Counted from the stretch's first letter, positions 1-8,507 are shown. The stretch is 64,000 bases of DNA from CADCTB01 sp964479465 (GCA_964479465.1 CAYZMG010000012.1:1-64000); one strand, 5' to 3'. The notes: generated from the sequence alone by a model not told the origin. Made by a program: numbers and translations.

Positions 1-92
1 TCTACGCCGAGGAAGGCGAGATCGTCTTCCGCACGATCGAGGGCATCGAACCGCCCCCGGTCGAGCTGGCCGAGACCGGCCCCGCCGAGTAA
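1..92 (+). CDS. C-terminal fragment of a protein, possibly ClpC
   Basis: An open frame runs in from the window edge and stops at TAA 90-92, leaving about 29 residues that include GEIVFRTIEG. The short acidic tail resembles the end of ClpC ATPases. The downstream radA-disA order matches the clpC-radA-disA order known from Bacillus and relatives. Identification rests on a short tail plus synteny, so it is tentative. Confidence 0.45.
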   Translation, partial: YAEEGEIVFRTIEGIEPPPVELAETGPAE

Positions 93-110
93 AGCAGCAC
101 CACCGCTCCC

Positions 111-156
111 AACTGGCTGCAGTCACGTGCGTATGAGCACGTAACTGCAGCCAGTT
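111..156. terminator. 20-bp stem hairpin after the first gene
   Basis: Arms 111-130 and 137-156 are reverse complements with a single mismatch and enclose a 6-base loop (gtatga). The outer arm begins AACTGGCTGCAGT. There is no T-tract, as is usual in high-GC actinomycetes, so a factor-assisted or bidirectional terminator is the best reading. A hairpin with the same CTGGCTGCA core lies at 21106-21155. Confidence 0.65.
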
Positions 157-199
157 GCGCGTGGTCCCACTGACGTATGGGCCCCTCCGACACCGCCTG

Positions 200-1483
200 A
201 TGCGCCGCCTTTGGCCCTTCGTGGCCGTGCTGGCGCTGGTGTTGACCGGTTGCCAGACCGAACGGAGCAACCTCGACCGCGCCGCGACCGTTGTGGTGTC
301 GGGCCGGGTGCTGCAGGCCGACGGGAGTCCCGCCGTCGGCGCACCGGTGGCGCTGGAGCGGGAGCCGAGCGCCGGCGAGGTGATCACCGGCCTCGTCGTC
401 ATCCCGCTCAGCCTGTTCACCGCCTGCCTGGTCGACCCTCCCGCCAGCCTGTGCCGGGGCCGGTCGGTGAAACGGGCGACGACCTCGGCCGACGGCAGCT
501 ACTCCTTCAGCCTGACCGGAGGGGACACCCAGACCGCCTTCGGCAACGCCCGCTCGTTCTCGCTGTCGGCCGAGGTGTCCGGGGCGCTCGTCACCGCCGA
601 CTTCAGGATCCAGGCCGAGAACCCGCGCTTACCCGACCTGCAGGTTTGGCAGCCGGCGGTGACCGTCGGGCCCGGCCACCTCTCCTGGGACCCGCCGGCC
701 CCCGGGTCCTACCAGGTCGTGGTCGAGGACGCCGGCGGCCAGCTGGTGTGGACCTTCGACAGCACCGGGACCGATGTCGGCTTCGACCCCCGGATCCTGG
801 AGGACACCTCCGGCAGCCTCGCCGTCTCCGCCCGGACAAACGCGACCGCAGAAGGGACCACGGTGGGCATCCGGCGCCAGTCCGCCAGGGTCGCCTACCG
901 CAGCGCCGCCGGCCCGCCCATATCCCGGGGCCGGCCATGTGTCGTGGGGCCGGCGGGCACGCCGGTCTCGCCCTGCCCGCTGACCGACGGCAACCTGGCC
1001 AACGCGCTGCCTCCGCCGGCGACGACCGCCACGTCCACCACCGGCTCTACGGCCACGCCGCGGGCCGACTCGGTCACCGTCGACCTGGGGCGGGCGGCCG
1101 AGGTGTCGCTGGTCGTCGTCCGGGGCTGCTCGTGCCAGGTCGAGCGTTCCACCGACGGTCAGACCTGGCTCGCACTCGACCAGTCGGCTGGCTACACCGC
1201 CGTCGCCCCCTCCCGTACCGGCCCGGCCCGCTTCGTCCGCCTCACCGGCTCGATCAGCCAACTCCGGGAGGTGTCGGTGTGGGAGGGCGCCGCAGCGCCG
1301 GCGCTGCCGGCGCCGGCCGGTCCACCTCAGGGCGACGCGCCGGCCCCGCCGGCAATGGCGATACCCGTGCCGGTCGACGCCCCCACGGAGTCCCGCACCA
1401 CGCCGGCGCTGATTGCCCTCGTGCTGCTGCTGCTGGCCGCCGTGGGCTCCGCCGCCGGTGCCTTCGTCATCCGCCGGCGCTAG
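200..1483 (+). CDS. Secreted lipoprotein with discoidin-like module and C-terminal anchor
   Basis: The 427-residue product begins MRRLWPFVAVLALVLTGC, a lipoprotein signal with Cys18 as the lipidation site. A TTG at 155 is in frame, but it lies in the upstream hairpin and would bury the signal, so ATG 200 is preferred. Residues ~30-120 look like a carboxypeptidase-regulatory/transthyretin-like fold (VSGRVLQADGSPAVG). Residues ~280-370 (SVTVDLGRAAEVSLVVVRG, RFVRLTGS) resemble an F5/8 discoidin carbohydrate-binding module. A Pro/Ala linker and a final hydrophobic helix followed by RRR end the protein. It is probably exported and surface-anchored; the ligand is unknown. Confidence 0.7.
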   Translation: MRRLWPFVAVLALVLTGCQTERSNLDRAATVVVSGRVLQADGSPAVGAPVALEREPSAGEVITGLVVIPLSLFTACLVDPPASLCRGRSVKRATTSADGSYSFSLTGGDTQTAFGNARSFSLSAEVSGALVTADFRIQAENPRLPDLQVWQPAVTVGPGHLSWDPPAPGSYQVVVEDAGGQLVWTFDSTGTDVGFDPRILEDTSGSLAVSARTNATAEGTTVGIRRQSARVAYRSAAGPPISRGRPCVVGPAGTPVSPCPLTDGNLANALPPPATTATSTTGSTATPRADSVTVDLGRAAEVSLVVVRGCSCQVERSTDGQTWLALDQSAGYTAVAPSRTGPARFVRLTGSISQLREVSVWEGAAAPALPAPAGPPQGDAPAPPAMAIPVPVDAPTESRTTPALIALVLLLLAAVGSAAGAFVIRRR

Positions 1484-1835
1484 GGTGCCGGCCCGATCCA
1501 GACCGCCCGCCGGCGTTGTCCGACCCGATCATCACCACCTCGTCGCCAGCCATGACGAGCCCGGATGCCGGCCACGCTCGTCAATGCCTGGTCTCCCGGC
1601 CCGCCGGTCGGCGCCGCCGCCGCCGCCCACGTCGTGCCGTCCCGCGACGTCCAGATTCGCCCGTCGCGGTCGCCTCGCTCGGTGATCACCGTCCCGACCA
1701 CCGCGAGCACGCCCCTGGCGGTGGGCACCAGCCGTAGCCTCCGACTCCCGCCCGCTGCCCTGGTGCAGATCCGACCGGCCCGCAGGCACTGCTCACCAGC
1801 ACCAGAAGCACCGCCACCCCCCAAGTCCGCCTCAT
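1480..1835 (-). pseudogene. Frameshifted BNR-like lipoprotein remnant
   Basis: On the minus strand an ATG at 1835 opens MRRTWGVAVLLVLVSSACG, a clear lipoprotein signal. Continuity is then carried by successive frames: LVPTARGVLAVVGTVI, GRIWTSRDGTTW (a BNR/sialidase-like Asp-box repeat), then ASGLVMAGDEVVMIG, ending AVWIGPAP and TAG at 1480-1482. Three small indels are needed to join them. The stop shares a CTAG palindrome with the stop of the upstream plus-strand lipoprotein gene. This is either a decayed ~118-residue gene or a gene with several sequencing errors. Confidence 0.6.
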
Positions 1836-1912
1836 CGCCGTATTGAAACATATTTCGATCCCTTTCGCGCCGGACACCGCCGGCACCCGCCACTACGGTT
1901 CCTCCGACGAAC

Positions 1913-2647
1913 ATGCGCCGGCGCCTGCTCCCCCTCTTGGTCGCGCTCCTGGCCTGGGCGACCGGCGCCTGCCAGGTAAGCCTCACCGCCGGCGTGGACG
2001 TGAACCGCGACGGCACCGGGAGGGTTGTCGCCGGCGTGGGGCTCGACGACGACGCCGTCAGGGAGGTCGGCGACCTCGCCACCGCGCTGCGCCTCGACGA
2101 CGTCCGGACCGCCGGCTGGCAGGTCGACCCCCCTCGCAAGGAGGGCGACGGCCTTACCTGGCTCCGGGCGTCGAAGCTCTTCTCGGAACCCCAGCAGGTG
2201 CCGGCCATCCTCGCTGAGCTGAACGGTCCCGCCGGCCCCTTCCGCGACTTCACGGTCACCCGCACGAAGTCGCTCACCCGAAGCAAGGTCACCTTCACCG
2301 GCACCGTCGACCTGGCCGCCGGCCTGGCCGGGCTGGCCGACGCCGAGCTCACAGCCGCTCTGGGCGACGTCGACCTCGGCCTCGACCCCGACGGGCTCCG
2401 CGCCCGCTTCGGCGACCGCCTGAAGGTCCAGGCCACCGCCGGCCTGCCGGGCGAGATCACGACCAATGCCCCCGCAAGCGGCGGTGGCCGCGCCCTGTGG
2501 GCACCAGAGCTCGGCCAGACCGTCCTGCTGGAGGCGTCGAGCAGCGCGTTCCGGGTCTACCCGCTCCTCCCCGTCATCGCCGTCGTCGCCCTGCTGCTGG
2601 CCGTCACCCTCCTGGCCGTCCTGCTCCGGCGCCGGCACTCGCAGTAA
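1913..2647 (+). CDS. LppM-like lipoprotein with C-terminal membrane helix
   Basis: The product has 244 residues. It starts MRRRLLPLLVALLAWATGAC with Cys20 as lipobox cysteine. The body VDVNRDGTGRVVAGVGLDDD and the alternating strand pattern fit the LppM/DUF3153 fold of actinobacterial lipoproteins. A hydrophobic helix (VYPLLPVIAVVALLLAVTLL) and an RRRH tail close it. The gene ends 40 bases before radA. The family is implicated in envelope or phagosome biology in mycobacteria; the role here is unknown. Confidence 0.65.
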   Translation: MRRRLLPLLVALLAWATGACQVSLTAGVDVNRDGTGRVVAGVGLDDDAVREVGDLATALRLDDVRTAGWQVDPPRKEGDGLTWLRASKLFSEPQQVPAILAELNGPAGPFRDFTVTRTKSLTRSKVTFTGTVDLAAGLAGLADAELTAALGDVDLGLDPDGLRARFGDRLKVQATAGLPGEITTNAPASGGGRALWAPELGQTVLLEASSSAFRVYPLLPVIAVVALLLAVTLLAVLLRRRHSQ

Positions 2648-2687
2648 TACCCGGAACTGTCCTAGGTCGTCGGTAGGGTCCAGCGGG

Positions 2688-4079
2688 ATGGCAAAGGTGA
2701 GATCGACCTACCGCTGCGCCGGCTGCGGCGCCGAGGGCCCGCAGTGGACCGGCCGCTGTGTCGGATGTGGCGCGTGGAACACGATCGTCGAGGAGCGGAC
2801 GGCGCCCGCATCGACCATGAGCGCCCTCGCCGCCCCCAGCCGGGCCCTGCCGATCGCCGATGTGGAGAGCGAGGGGTGGGCGCCCCGCCCGGTCGGCATC
2901 GGCGAGCTCGACCGGGTGCTCGGCGGCGGCTTGGTGGCCGGCTCGGTCACCGTGCTCGGTGGCGAGCCGGGCATCGGCAAGTCCACGCTCCTCCTCCAGG
3001 CCCTCGCCGGGCTGGCCAAGCAAGGCACCACCTGCCTCTTGGCCTGCGCCGAGGAATCGGCCCAGCAAGTCCGTATGCGCGCCGCCCGCCTCGGTGCTCT
3101 TTACCCGAAGCTGTGGCTGGTGGCCGAGACCGACCTGTCGGCCATCCTGGCCCACGCTGCCGAGGTCAACCCCGACGTGCTGGTCGTCGACTCCATCCAG
3201 ACCGTCTTCGATCCCGAGCTGGCCTCGGCCCCGGGATCGGTCGCCCAGGTGAGGGAGTGCGCCCACCGCCTGGTGCGGGCGGCGAAGGACGCGGGCCGGG
3301 CCACCGTCCTGGTCGGCCACGTCACCAAGGACGGCGCCCTCGCCGGCCCGCGAGTCCTCGAGCACGTGGTCGACACCGTCCTGTCCTTCGAGGGTGAGCG
3401 CCACCATGCCTTACGCCTGCTGCGGGCCGTGAAGCACCGCTTCGGGCCCACCAGCGAGCTCGGCCTGTTCGAGATGACCGACGACGGCCTGGCCGGCGTC
3501 CCCGACCCCGGCCGCCTGTTCCTCTCCGACCGCCAGGCCGGCGCCCCCGGCTCGGCCGTCGTCCCCACCCTCGACGGCCACCGCCCGCTCACCGTGGAGC
3601 TGCAAGCGCTGGTGGCCAAGTCGAGCCTGGCGACGCCCCGCCGGTCGGCCCAGGGGCTCGACGCCGGCCGGGTGGCCATGATCAGCGCCGTGCTCGAGGA
3701 GCGAGTGGGTATCCCTCTCATTGGCGCCGATGTCTATGCGCTGGCGGTGGGTGGCGTCAGGGTGGTGGAGCCCGGCGCCGACCTGGGCCTCGCCCTGGCC
3801 ATGGTCTCCTCCATCATCGACCGGCCGCTGCCGCCCGATCTGGTCGCATGCGGCGAGATCGGCCTGTGCGGCGAGCTCCGCCAGGTGAGCCAGACCGGGC
3901 GGCGCCTGGGCGAGGCGGCCCGTCTCGGGTTCCGGCGGGCCGTCGTGCCGGCGTCGGCCCCGGAACCACCGCCGGGCTTCGAGGTGCTCCGCGCCGCCAC
4001 CCTTGTCGAGGCTCTGGCCAAGGCCGGAATTGTGCTGGGCGCCGAACCGATAGGATTTCCGCGTGCCGCCTCGGCGTGA
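2688..4079 (+). CDS. radA: DNA repair ATPase RadA
   Basis: RadA (Sms) is a RecA-like branch-migration helicase in homologous recombination. The 463-residue product shows the N-terminal four-cysteine zinc finger (CAGCG...CVGCG, residues ~8-28), a Walker A GEPGIGKST near residue 92, a RecA core, the family motif here written KHRFG (KNRFG in most homologues) near residue 248, and a Lon-protease-like C-terminal domain. ATG 2688 places the zinc finger at the usual distance from the N terminus. The 3' end overlaps disA by 17 bases, so the two are probably translationally coupled. Confidence 0.95.
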   Translation: MAKVRSTYRCAGCGAEGPQWTGRCVGCGAWNTIVEERTAPASTMSALAAPSRALPIADVESEGWAPRPVGIGELDRVLGGGLVAGSVTVLGGEPGIGKSTLLLQALAGLAKQGTTCLLACAEESAQQVRMRAARLGALYPKLWLVAETDLSAILAHAAEVNPDVLVVDSIQTVFDPELASAPGSVAQVRECAHRLVRAAKDAGRATVLVGHVTKDGALAGPRVLEHVVDTVLSFEGERHHALRLLRAVKHRFGPTSELGLFEMTDDGLAGVPDPGRLFLSDRQAGAPGSAVVPTLDGHRPLTVELQALVAKSSLATPRRSAQGLDAGRVAMISAVLEERVGIPLIGADVYALAVGGVRVVEPGADLGLALAMVSSIIDRPLPPDLVACGEIGLCGELRQVSQTGRRLGEAARLGFRRAVVPASAPEPPPGFEVLRAATLVEALAKAGIVLGAEPIGFPRAASA

Positions 4080-5133
4080 CTATGCGATCACCGATGCGCT
4101 GACGATGGTCGCCCCCGGCCAGCCTCTGCGCGAGGGGCTCGACCGGATCCTGCAGGCCAACATGGGCGGCCTGATCGTCGTGGGCGACGGGCCGGAGGTT
4201 CTTGCCATCTGCTCGGGCGGCTTCCTGCTCGACGCCGAGTTCAGCCCGCAGCGCCTGTCGGAGCTGGCCAAGATGGACGGCGCCATCATCCTGGCGCCCG
4301 ACGCCAGCCGCATCGCCCGGGCCAACGTCCACCTGGTCCCGAACCCCAACGTGCCTACGTCGGAGACGGGCACCCGGCACCGCACCGCCGAGCGGGTCGC
4401 CCGCTCGATCGCCGTCCCGGTGATCTCGGTGTCGGAAGACCTGTCGGTCATCGCCGTCTACTACGGCCCGATCAAGCACCCCCTCGAGCTCACCGCCCGG
4501 CTGCTCAACCGAGCCAACCAGGCCCTGCAGACGCTTGAGCGCTACAAGAACCGCCTCGACGCCGTCGCCGGCACCCTGACCGCCCTCGAGGTGGAGAACC
4601 TGGTGACGGTGCGCGATGTGGTGACCGTCCTCCAGCGCACGGAGATGGTGCGCCGCATCGCCGAGGAGATCAGCGGCTACATCATCGAGGCGGGCACCGA
4701 CGGCCGCCTCGTCCGCCTCCAACTCGAGGAGCTGATGGGCGGTGTGGAGGACGACCGCCGCCTGGTCATCCAGGACTACTCCCACACCGGCGAGAAGTGG
4801 AACCTGTCCGAGGCCATGGAGGCCCTCTCCCAGCTCACCACCGAGGAGATCCTCGATCTGCGGGCGGTGACCTCGGTTCTGCACCTCCCCACCAGCGGAT
4901 CGGAGCTCGACTTCCCGCTCCAGCCCAAGGGCTACCGCCTACTGAACCGCATCCCCCGCATGCCGGAGGCGGTGATCGAGGCCATCGTCGCCCGCTTCGG
5001 CACGCTCGACAAGATCCTCGACGCCGACGTGAAGGATCTCGACGAGGTCGAGGGCGTCGGTGCGTCCCGCGCCCGGGCCATCAAGGAGAATCTCCTCCGC
5101 GTGGCCGAGGGCACGGGCTTCGACCGTTTCTGA
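4063..5133 (+). CDS. disA: Diadenylate cyclase DisA
   Basis: DisA makes cyclic di-AMP from two ATP and scans DNA for branched structures. The 356-residue sequence has the DAC domain with the catalytic DGA motif (KMDGAIILAPD, residues ~70-80) and the RHR motif (TGTRHRTAERVA, ~residue 104). A linker helix bundle and a C-terminal helix-hairpin-helix DNA-binding domain (VEGVGASRARAIKENLLRV) follow. The start is GTG 4063, inside the end of radA. RadA regulates DisA activity in other bacteria, which fits this coupling. Confidence 0.95.
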   Translation: MPPRRDYAITDALTMVAPGQPLREGLDRILQANMGGLIVVGDGPEVLAICSGGFLLDAEFSPQRLSELAKMDGAIILAPDASRIARANVHLVPNPNVPTSETGTRHRTAERVARSIAVPVISVSEDLSVIAVYYGPIKHPLELTARLLNRANQALQTLERYKNRLDAVAGTLTALEVENLVTVRDVVTVLQRTEMVRRIAEEISGYIIEAGTDGRLVRLQLEELMGGVEDDRRLVIQDYSHTGEKWNLSEAMEALSQLTTEEILDLRAVTSVLHLPTSGSELDFPLQPKGYRLLNRIPRMPEAVIEAIVARFGTLDKILDADVKDLDEVEGVGASRARAIKENLLRVAEGTGFDRF

Positions 5134-5207
5134 CCGCCACCTTTGGCAGAGACGGCCGATTCCTGGCACTCTTGAGTGGTTCCTCGTCCGTCTAATCCGG
5201 GAGTTGT

Positions 5208-5687
5208 ATGGCCTTCGATGTAGGTGACAAGGTCGTCTACCCCCACCACGGAGCGGCGGTCATCGAACGTCGGGAGCGGCGCGATGCCTTCGGTGCGGAC
5301 CGCGAGTATCTCGTCCTCCGTCTGGCCTATGGCGACCTCACCCTCATGGTGCCGGCGGACAACACCGACGAGGTGGGTCTGCGTGAGGTCATCAACGACG
5401 AAGAGGTCGAGGAGGTGTTCGCGGTCCTCCGCAAGAAGGAGGCGCGCATGCCCACCAACTGGTCCCGCCGCTTCAAGAACCACGTCGAGAAGCTGAAGTC
5501 GGGCGACATCTACCAGGTGGCCGAGGTCGTCCGGAACCTGTCCATCCGCGAGAAGGACAAGGGCCTCTCCGCCGGCGAGAAGCGCATGCTGACCAAGGCC
5601 CGTCAGATCCTGGTGTCGGAGCTCACCTTCGCTCTCAGCGTCACCGAGGAAGAGGCCGAGAAGAAGCTCGACGAGGCACTGCCGTAG
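5208..5687 (+). CDS. carD: RNA polymerase-binding regulator CarD
   Basis: CarD binds the RNA polymerase beta subunit and stabilises open promoter complexes in actinobacteria. The 159-residue product begins MAFDVGDKVVYPHHGAAVIE, the canonical CarD_CdnL_TRCF RNA-polymerase interaction domain (residues 1-60). A helical DNA-binding domain (NWSRRFKNHVEKLKSGDIY, RMLTKARQILVSEL) follows. The SD-like CCGGGAG lies just upstream of ATG 5208. A 74-base gap after disA may carry its own promoter. Confidence 0.95.
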   Translation: MAFDVGDKVVYPHHGAAVIERRERRDAFGADREYLVLRLAYGDLTLMVPADNTDEVGLREVINDEEVEEVFAVLRKKEARMPTNWSRRFKNHVEKLKSGDIYQVAEVVRNLSIREKDKGLSAGEKRMLTKARQILVSELTFALSVTEEEAEKKLDEALP

Positions 5688-5694
5688 CAGTCTC

Positions 5695-6408
5695 ATGACC
5701 GTGTGGGCCATCGTGGTGGCCGCGGGAAGTGGGACCCGGTTCGGGGGCCCGAAGCAGTTCGCCGACCTCGAGGGCCGGCGCGTTGTCGACTGGGCACTGG
5801 TCGCCAGCCGCTCGGTGGCCGACGGCGTCGTCCTCGTCGTCCCACCTGGCTCTGTCGACGACGAGGCACCCGCAGCTGACGTCGTTGTCGCCGGCGGCGC
5901 CACCCGCTCGGAATCGGTCCGGGCCGGCCTGGGCGCCGTTCCCGCCGGCGCCGATGTGGTGGTCGTCCACGACGCGGCCCGGCCGTTCGCGGCGCCGGCG
6001 TTGTTCGCGGCCGTCGTCGCCTGCGTGCGCGAGGGAGCTGACGCGGCGATCCCGGGAGTGGCGATCGCCGACACCGTCAAGCGCGTGGTCGACGGGCGGG
6101 TGGTGGGCACGCTCAACCGCGACGGGCTGGTCGCCGTGCAGACGCCCCAGGCCTTCGCCGCCGGCGTCCTGCGCCGGGCCCACGCCGCCGGCGGCGAGGC
6201 CACCGACGACGCCGCCCTGGTCGAGGCGGCCGGCGGTCGGGTGATGGTCGTTCCCGGCGACCCGGCCAACACCAAGGTCACCCTACGAGCCGATATTGCT
6301 CTTCGCCCGGGCGGGGCCCCATCCCCGCCCTCCTCGCCGAAGCGGGGGCCCGTGCTCCCCGCTCGGGAGGGCCGCTCGGGCCCCGGCCCCGCCGACGCCG
6401 TCTCGTGA
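5695..6408 (+). CDS. ispD: 2-C-methyl-D-erythritol 4-phosphate cytidylyltransferase IspD
   Basis: IspD transfers CMP to methylerythritol 4-phosphate, the third step of non-mevalonate isoprenoid synthesis. Visible motifs are AAGSGTRFGGPKQF (nucleotide loop), GGATRSESV, VVVHDAARP, QTPQAF and TDDAALVEAAG. At 237 residues it is slightly long because of a Pro/Gly/Arg-rich tail after residue ~205 that looks unstructured and may be lineage-specific. It starts 7 bases after carD and overlaps ispF by 4 bases (GTGA). Confidence 0.94.
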   Translation: MTVWAIVVAAGSGTRFGGPKQFADLEGRRVVDWALVASRSVADGVVLVVPPGSVDDEAPAADVVVAGGATRSESVRAGLGAVPAGADVVVVHDAARPFAAPALFAAVVACVREGADAAIPGVAIADTVKRVVDGRVVGTLNRDGLVAVQTPQAFAAGVLRRAHAAGGEATDDAALVEAAGGRVMVVPGDPANTKVTLRADIALRPGGAPSPPSSPKRGPVLPAREGRSGPGPADAVS

Positions 6409-6875
6409 GGGTTGGCCTCGGGTTCGACGTCCACCCCTTCAGCGACGACCCCGCCCGCCGGCTGGTGCTGGGCGGCGTCCACCTGCCGGGGGAGCGGGGC
6501 CTCGCCGGCCACAGCGACGCCGACGTGGTAGCTCACGCCATCGCCGATGCCCTCCTCGGCGCCGGCGGCCTCGGCGACCTGGGCCAGCACTTCCCCGACA
6601 CCGACCCAGCGTGGGCCGGCGCCGACAGCCTGGCCATCCTGGCCGGCGTCGTGGACCTGCTGGCCGGCGCCGGCTGGTCGGTGGGCAACGTCGACTGCAC
6701 CGTGGTCCTGGAGGCGCCCAGGCTGGCACCCCACCGGGAGGAGATGGTCGCCAACCTGGCCGGCGTGGTGGGCGCCGGCGTCAGCGTGAAGGCGACCCGG
6801 GCCGAGGGCCTGGGCGCCATCGGGCGGGGAGAGGGGGTGGCGTGTTGGGCGGTCGCCCTCGTCGAGGCGACGTAG
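6405..6875 (+). CDS. ispF: 2-C-methyl-D-erythritol 2,4-cyclodiphosphate synthase IspF
   Basis: IspF cyclises CDP-methylerythritol 2-phosphate with loss of CMP. The 156-residue sequence shows the metal-binding DVHPF (Asp8, His10), GHSDADVVAHAI, DLGQHFPDTDP, and the C-terminal VKATRAEGLGAIGRGEGV signature. It overlaps ispD in GTGA, so the two pathway enzymes are translationally coupled, as in many genomes where they are adjacent or fused. Confidence 0.95.
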   Translation: MRVGLGFDVHPFSDDPARRLVLGGVHLPGERGLAGHSDADVVAHAIADALLGAGGLGDLGQHFPDTDPAWAGADSLAILAGVVDLLAGAGWSVGNVDCTVVLEAPRLAPHREEMVANLAGVVGAGVSVKATRAEGLGAIGRGEGVACWAVALVEAT

Positions 6876-7639
6876 GTCGGGCCTCGGGACCGAGCCACGG
6901 CGTGGGCGGCGAGCAGGTCGAGGGCCGCCAGGCCGTCGCCGAACTGCTGGCCGCCGGCCGGCGGGGCGTCACCGACGTCTGGATGGCCCAGGACCTCCAG
7001 GCCGCACCCATCCTCGACCGCATCGAGAAGCTGGCCACCGAGGCCCGGGTGCCCCTCAAGCGGGTCAGCCGCACCCGTCTCGACGCCGAGGCGGCCACCG
7101 ACGCCCCCCAGGGCGTCCTGGCCCACGCCCGGCCCCTTCCGGAGGCGGACTTCGACGACCTCTGCCGGCCTGGATCGGGCCCGAAGCCGTTCCTCCTCGC
7201 CATCGACGGCGTCACCGACCCCCACAACCTGGGAGCGCTCCTGCGCAGCGCTGAGGCCGCCGGCGCCACCGGGGCCGTGCTGGCCCGCCACCGGGCGGTG
7301 CACGTGACCCCCACGGTGGGCAAGGCTGCCGCCGGCGCCATCGAGCACGTGCCCATCGCCGTCGTCGCCGGCATGCCCGCCGCCCTGGCCCGGGCCAAGG
7401 AGCTGGGGTGCTGGGTGGTCGGGCTGGCCGGCGACGGGGAGCAATCGCTCTTCGACGGCCTGGCCGTCGCCGATGAGGCCATCGTGCTGGTCGTGGGGGC
7501 CGAAGGCGCCGGCCTCTCGCGCCTGGCCAAGGCCCGCTGCGACCTCGTTGTCAGCATCCCGATGCAGGGCCGGTTGGGTTCGCTCAACGTCAGCGCCGCC
7601 GGCACCCTCGCGCTCTTCGAGGTCAGCCGGCGACGCTGA
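6842..7639 (+). CDS. rlmB: 23S rRNA 2'-O-methyltransferase RlmB (SpoU/TrmH family)
   Basis: A SPOUT methyltransferase that would methylate 23S rRNA G2251. Motif 1 (NLGALLRSAEAAG), motif 2 (VLVVGAEGAGLS) and motif 3 (IPMQGRLGSLNVSAAG), which form the trefoil knot, are all present. An N-terminal L30e-like RNA-binding region precedes them. GTG 6842 follows a strong GAGAGGGGG and gives 265 residues overlapping ispF; GTG 6902 is an alternative nearer the conserved VEGRQAVAELL. The place between ispF and the sigma factor matches yacO in Bacillus. Confidence 0.9.
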   Translation: MLGGRPRRGDVGRASGPSHGVGGEQVEGRQAVAELLAAGRRGVTDVWMAQDLQAAPILDRIEKLATEARVPLKRVSRTRLDAEAATDAPQGVLAHARPLPEADFDDLCRPGSGPKPFLLAIDGVTDPHNLGALLRSAEAAGATGAVLARHRAVHVTPTVGKAAAGAIEHVPIAVVAGMPAALARAKELGCWVVGLAGDGEQSLFDGLAVADEAIVLVVGAEGAGLSRLAKARCDLVVSIPMQGRLGSLNVSAAGTLALFEVSRRR

Positions 7640-7665
7640 GAGGCGGGTTTCTCCTTGAGAGACCG

Positions 7666-7694
7666 TTGACACGGGAGTATCCCGTGGCTAGAAA
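7666..7694 (+). promoter_or_regulatory. Sigma-70-type promoter with palindrome in the spacer
   Basis: TTGACA at 7666-7671 and TAGAAA at 7689-7694 are separated by 17 bases. The spacer region carries a perfect 7-bp inverted repeat, CACGGGA (7670-7676) and TCCCGTG (7680-7686), around GTA. A protein bound there would block polymerase, so this is a candidate operator for the sigma-factor gene starting at 7771. Confidence 0.6.
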
Positions 7695-7770
7695 GTGGCA
7701 TCTAGCTGTAGTCACTTCTCATCTACTGACACCCCACACGCCCACGCTCTCGCAGTAGCCAGGAGCCCGG

Positions 7771-8418
7771 ATGCCCCAGTCCAGCGCCACCTCCCTCGAC
7801 CTCTCGGACGAGGTACTGGTGCGCCAGTTCCACGAAGGCGACGTCGGGGCTCTCGACCTGCTGCTGGAGCGCTACCGCCGCTTCGCCGGGGCCAAGGCCC
7901 GGGGCTACTTCCTCGCTGGCGGCGACAACGACGACCTCCAGCAGGAGGCGATGATCGGTCTGTTCAAGGCCATCCGCGACTTCCGCCATGGCCAGTCGTC
8001 GTTCCGGTCCTTTGCCGAGCTGTGCGTGACCCGCCAGATCATGACGGCCATCAAGAGCGCGTGCCGCCAGAAGCACCAGCCCCTGAACCGCTACGTCTCG
8101 CTCTGGGGCCTCCGCGTGATCGACGACCCCTCGGAGCGCCTGGTCGAGGAACTGTTCGACCAGCGGGTCCCCGACCCCGCCGACGAGGTGGTCAGCCTCG
8201 AAGGGCAGGCCGACATGCGGGCCGCCCTGGCCACCATGCTGTCCCGCCTCGAGGTCGACGTGCTCCGCCTCCACCTCGACGGTTGCTCCTACCAGGAGAT
8301 CAGCGACCGCCTGGGCCGCCACACCAAGGCGGTCGACAACGCCCTGCAGCGCATCAAGCGCAAGCTCGAGGGCCACCTGACCGCCGCCACCGCCGTCCAG
8401 AGCGTGCCCGCAGCCTGA
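7771..8418 (+). CDS. Sigma-H-like RNA polymerase sigma factor
   Basis: The 215-residue sigma-70-family protein has region 2 (DLQQEAMIGLFKAIRDF, then SFRSFAELCVTRQIMTAIKSA) and region 4 with its helix-turn-helix (CSYQEISDRLGRHTKAVDNA, RIKRKLEG). Region 3 is a short linker. The position after rlmB matches sigH (spo0H) in the Bacillus gene order, so it belongs to the sigma-30/SigH branch. There is no anti-sigma gene beside it. The 131-base leader carries a good promoter with a possible operator. Confidence 0.88.
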   Translation: MPQSSATSLDLSDEVLVRQFHEGDVGALDLLLERYRRFAGAKARGYFLAGGDNDDLQQEAMIGLFKAIRDFRHGQSSFRSFAELCVTRQIMTAIKSACRQKHQPLNRYVSLWGLRVIDDPSERLVEELFDQRVPDPADEVVSLEGQADMRAALATMLSRLEVDVLRLHLDGCSYQEISDRLGRHTKAVDNALQRIKRKLEGHLTAATAVQSVPAA

Positions 8419-8430
8419 TCCTGGATCGAA

Positions 8431-8507
8431 TGGAGCCGGTGGTCGGATTCGAACCGACGGCCTGACGATTACAAGTCGCCTGCGCTACCGGACTGCGCCA
8501 CACCGGC
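8431..8507 (-). tRNA. tRNA-Thr (anticodon TGT)
   Basis: On the minus strand, the acceptor stem GCCGGTG (8507-8501) pairs with CACCGGC (8441-8435). The anticodon loop CTTGTAA gives anticodon TGT, and the TTCGAATCC T-loop is present. Discriminator T and an encoded CCA occupy 8434-8431. It lies convergent to the sigma-factor gene. Confidence 0.93.

Noticed and set aside
5164..5178. CACTC-TT-GAGTG before carD as a second CIRCE
   Set aside because: The half-sites resemble CIRCE but the spacer is 2 rather than 9 bases and the flanks do not match.
4932..6734. 600-residue minus-strand frame across disA, carD, ispD and ispF
   Set aside because: It covers four certain genes on the other strand and has no start signal or domain.
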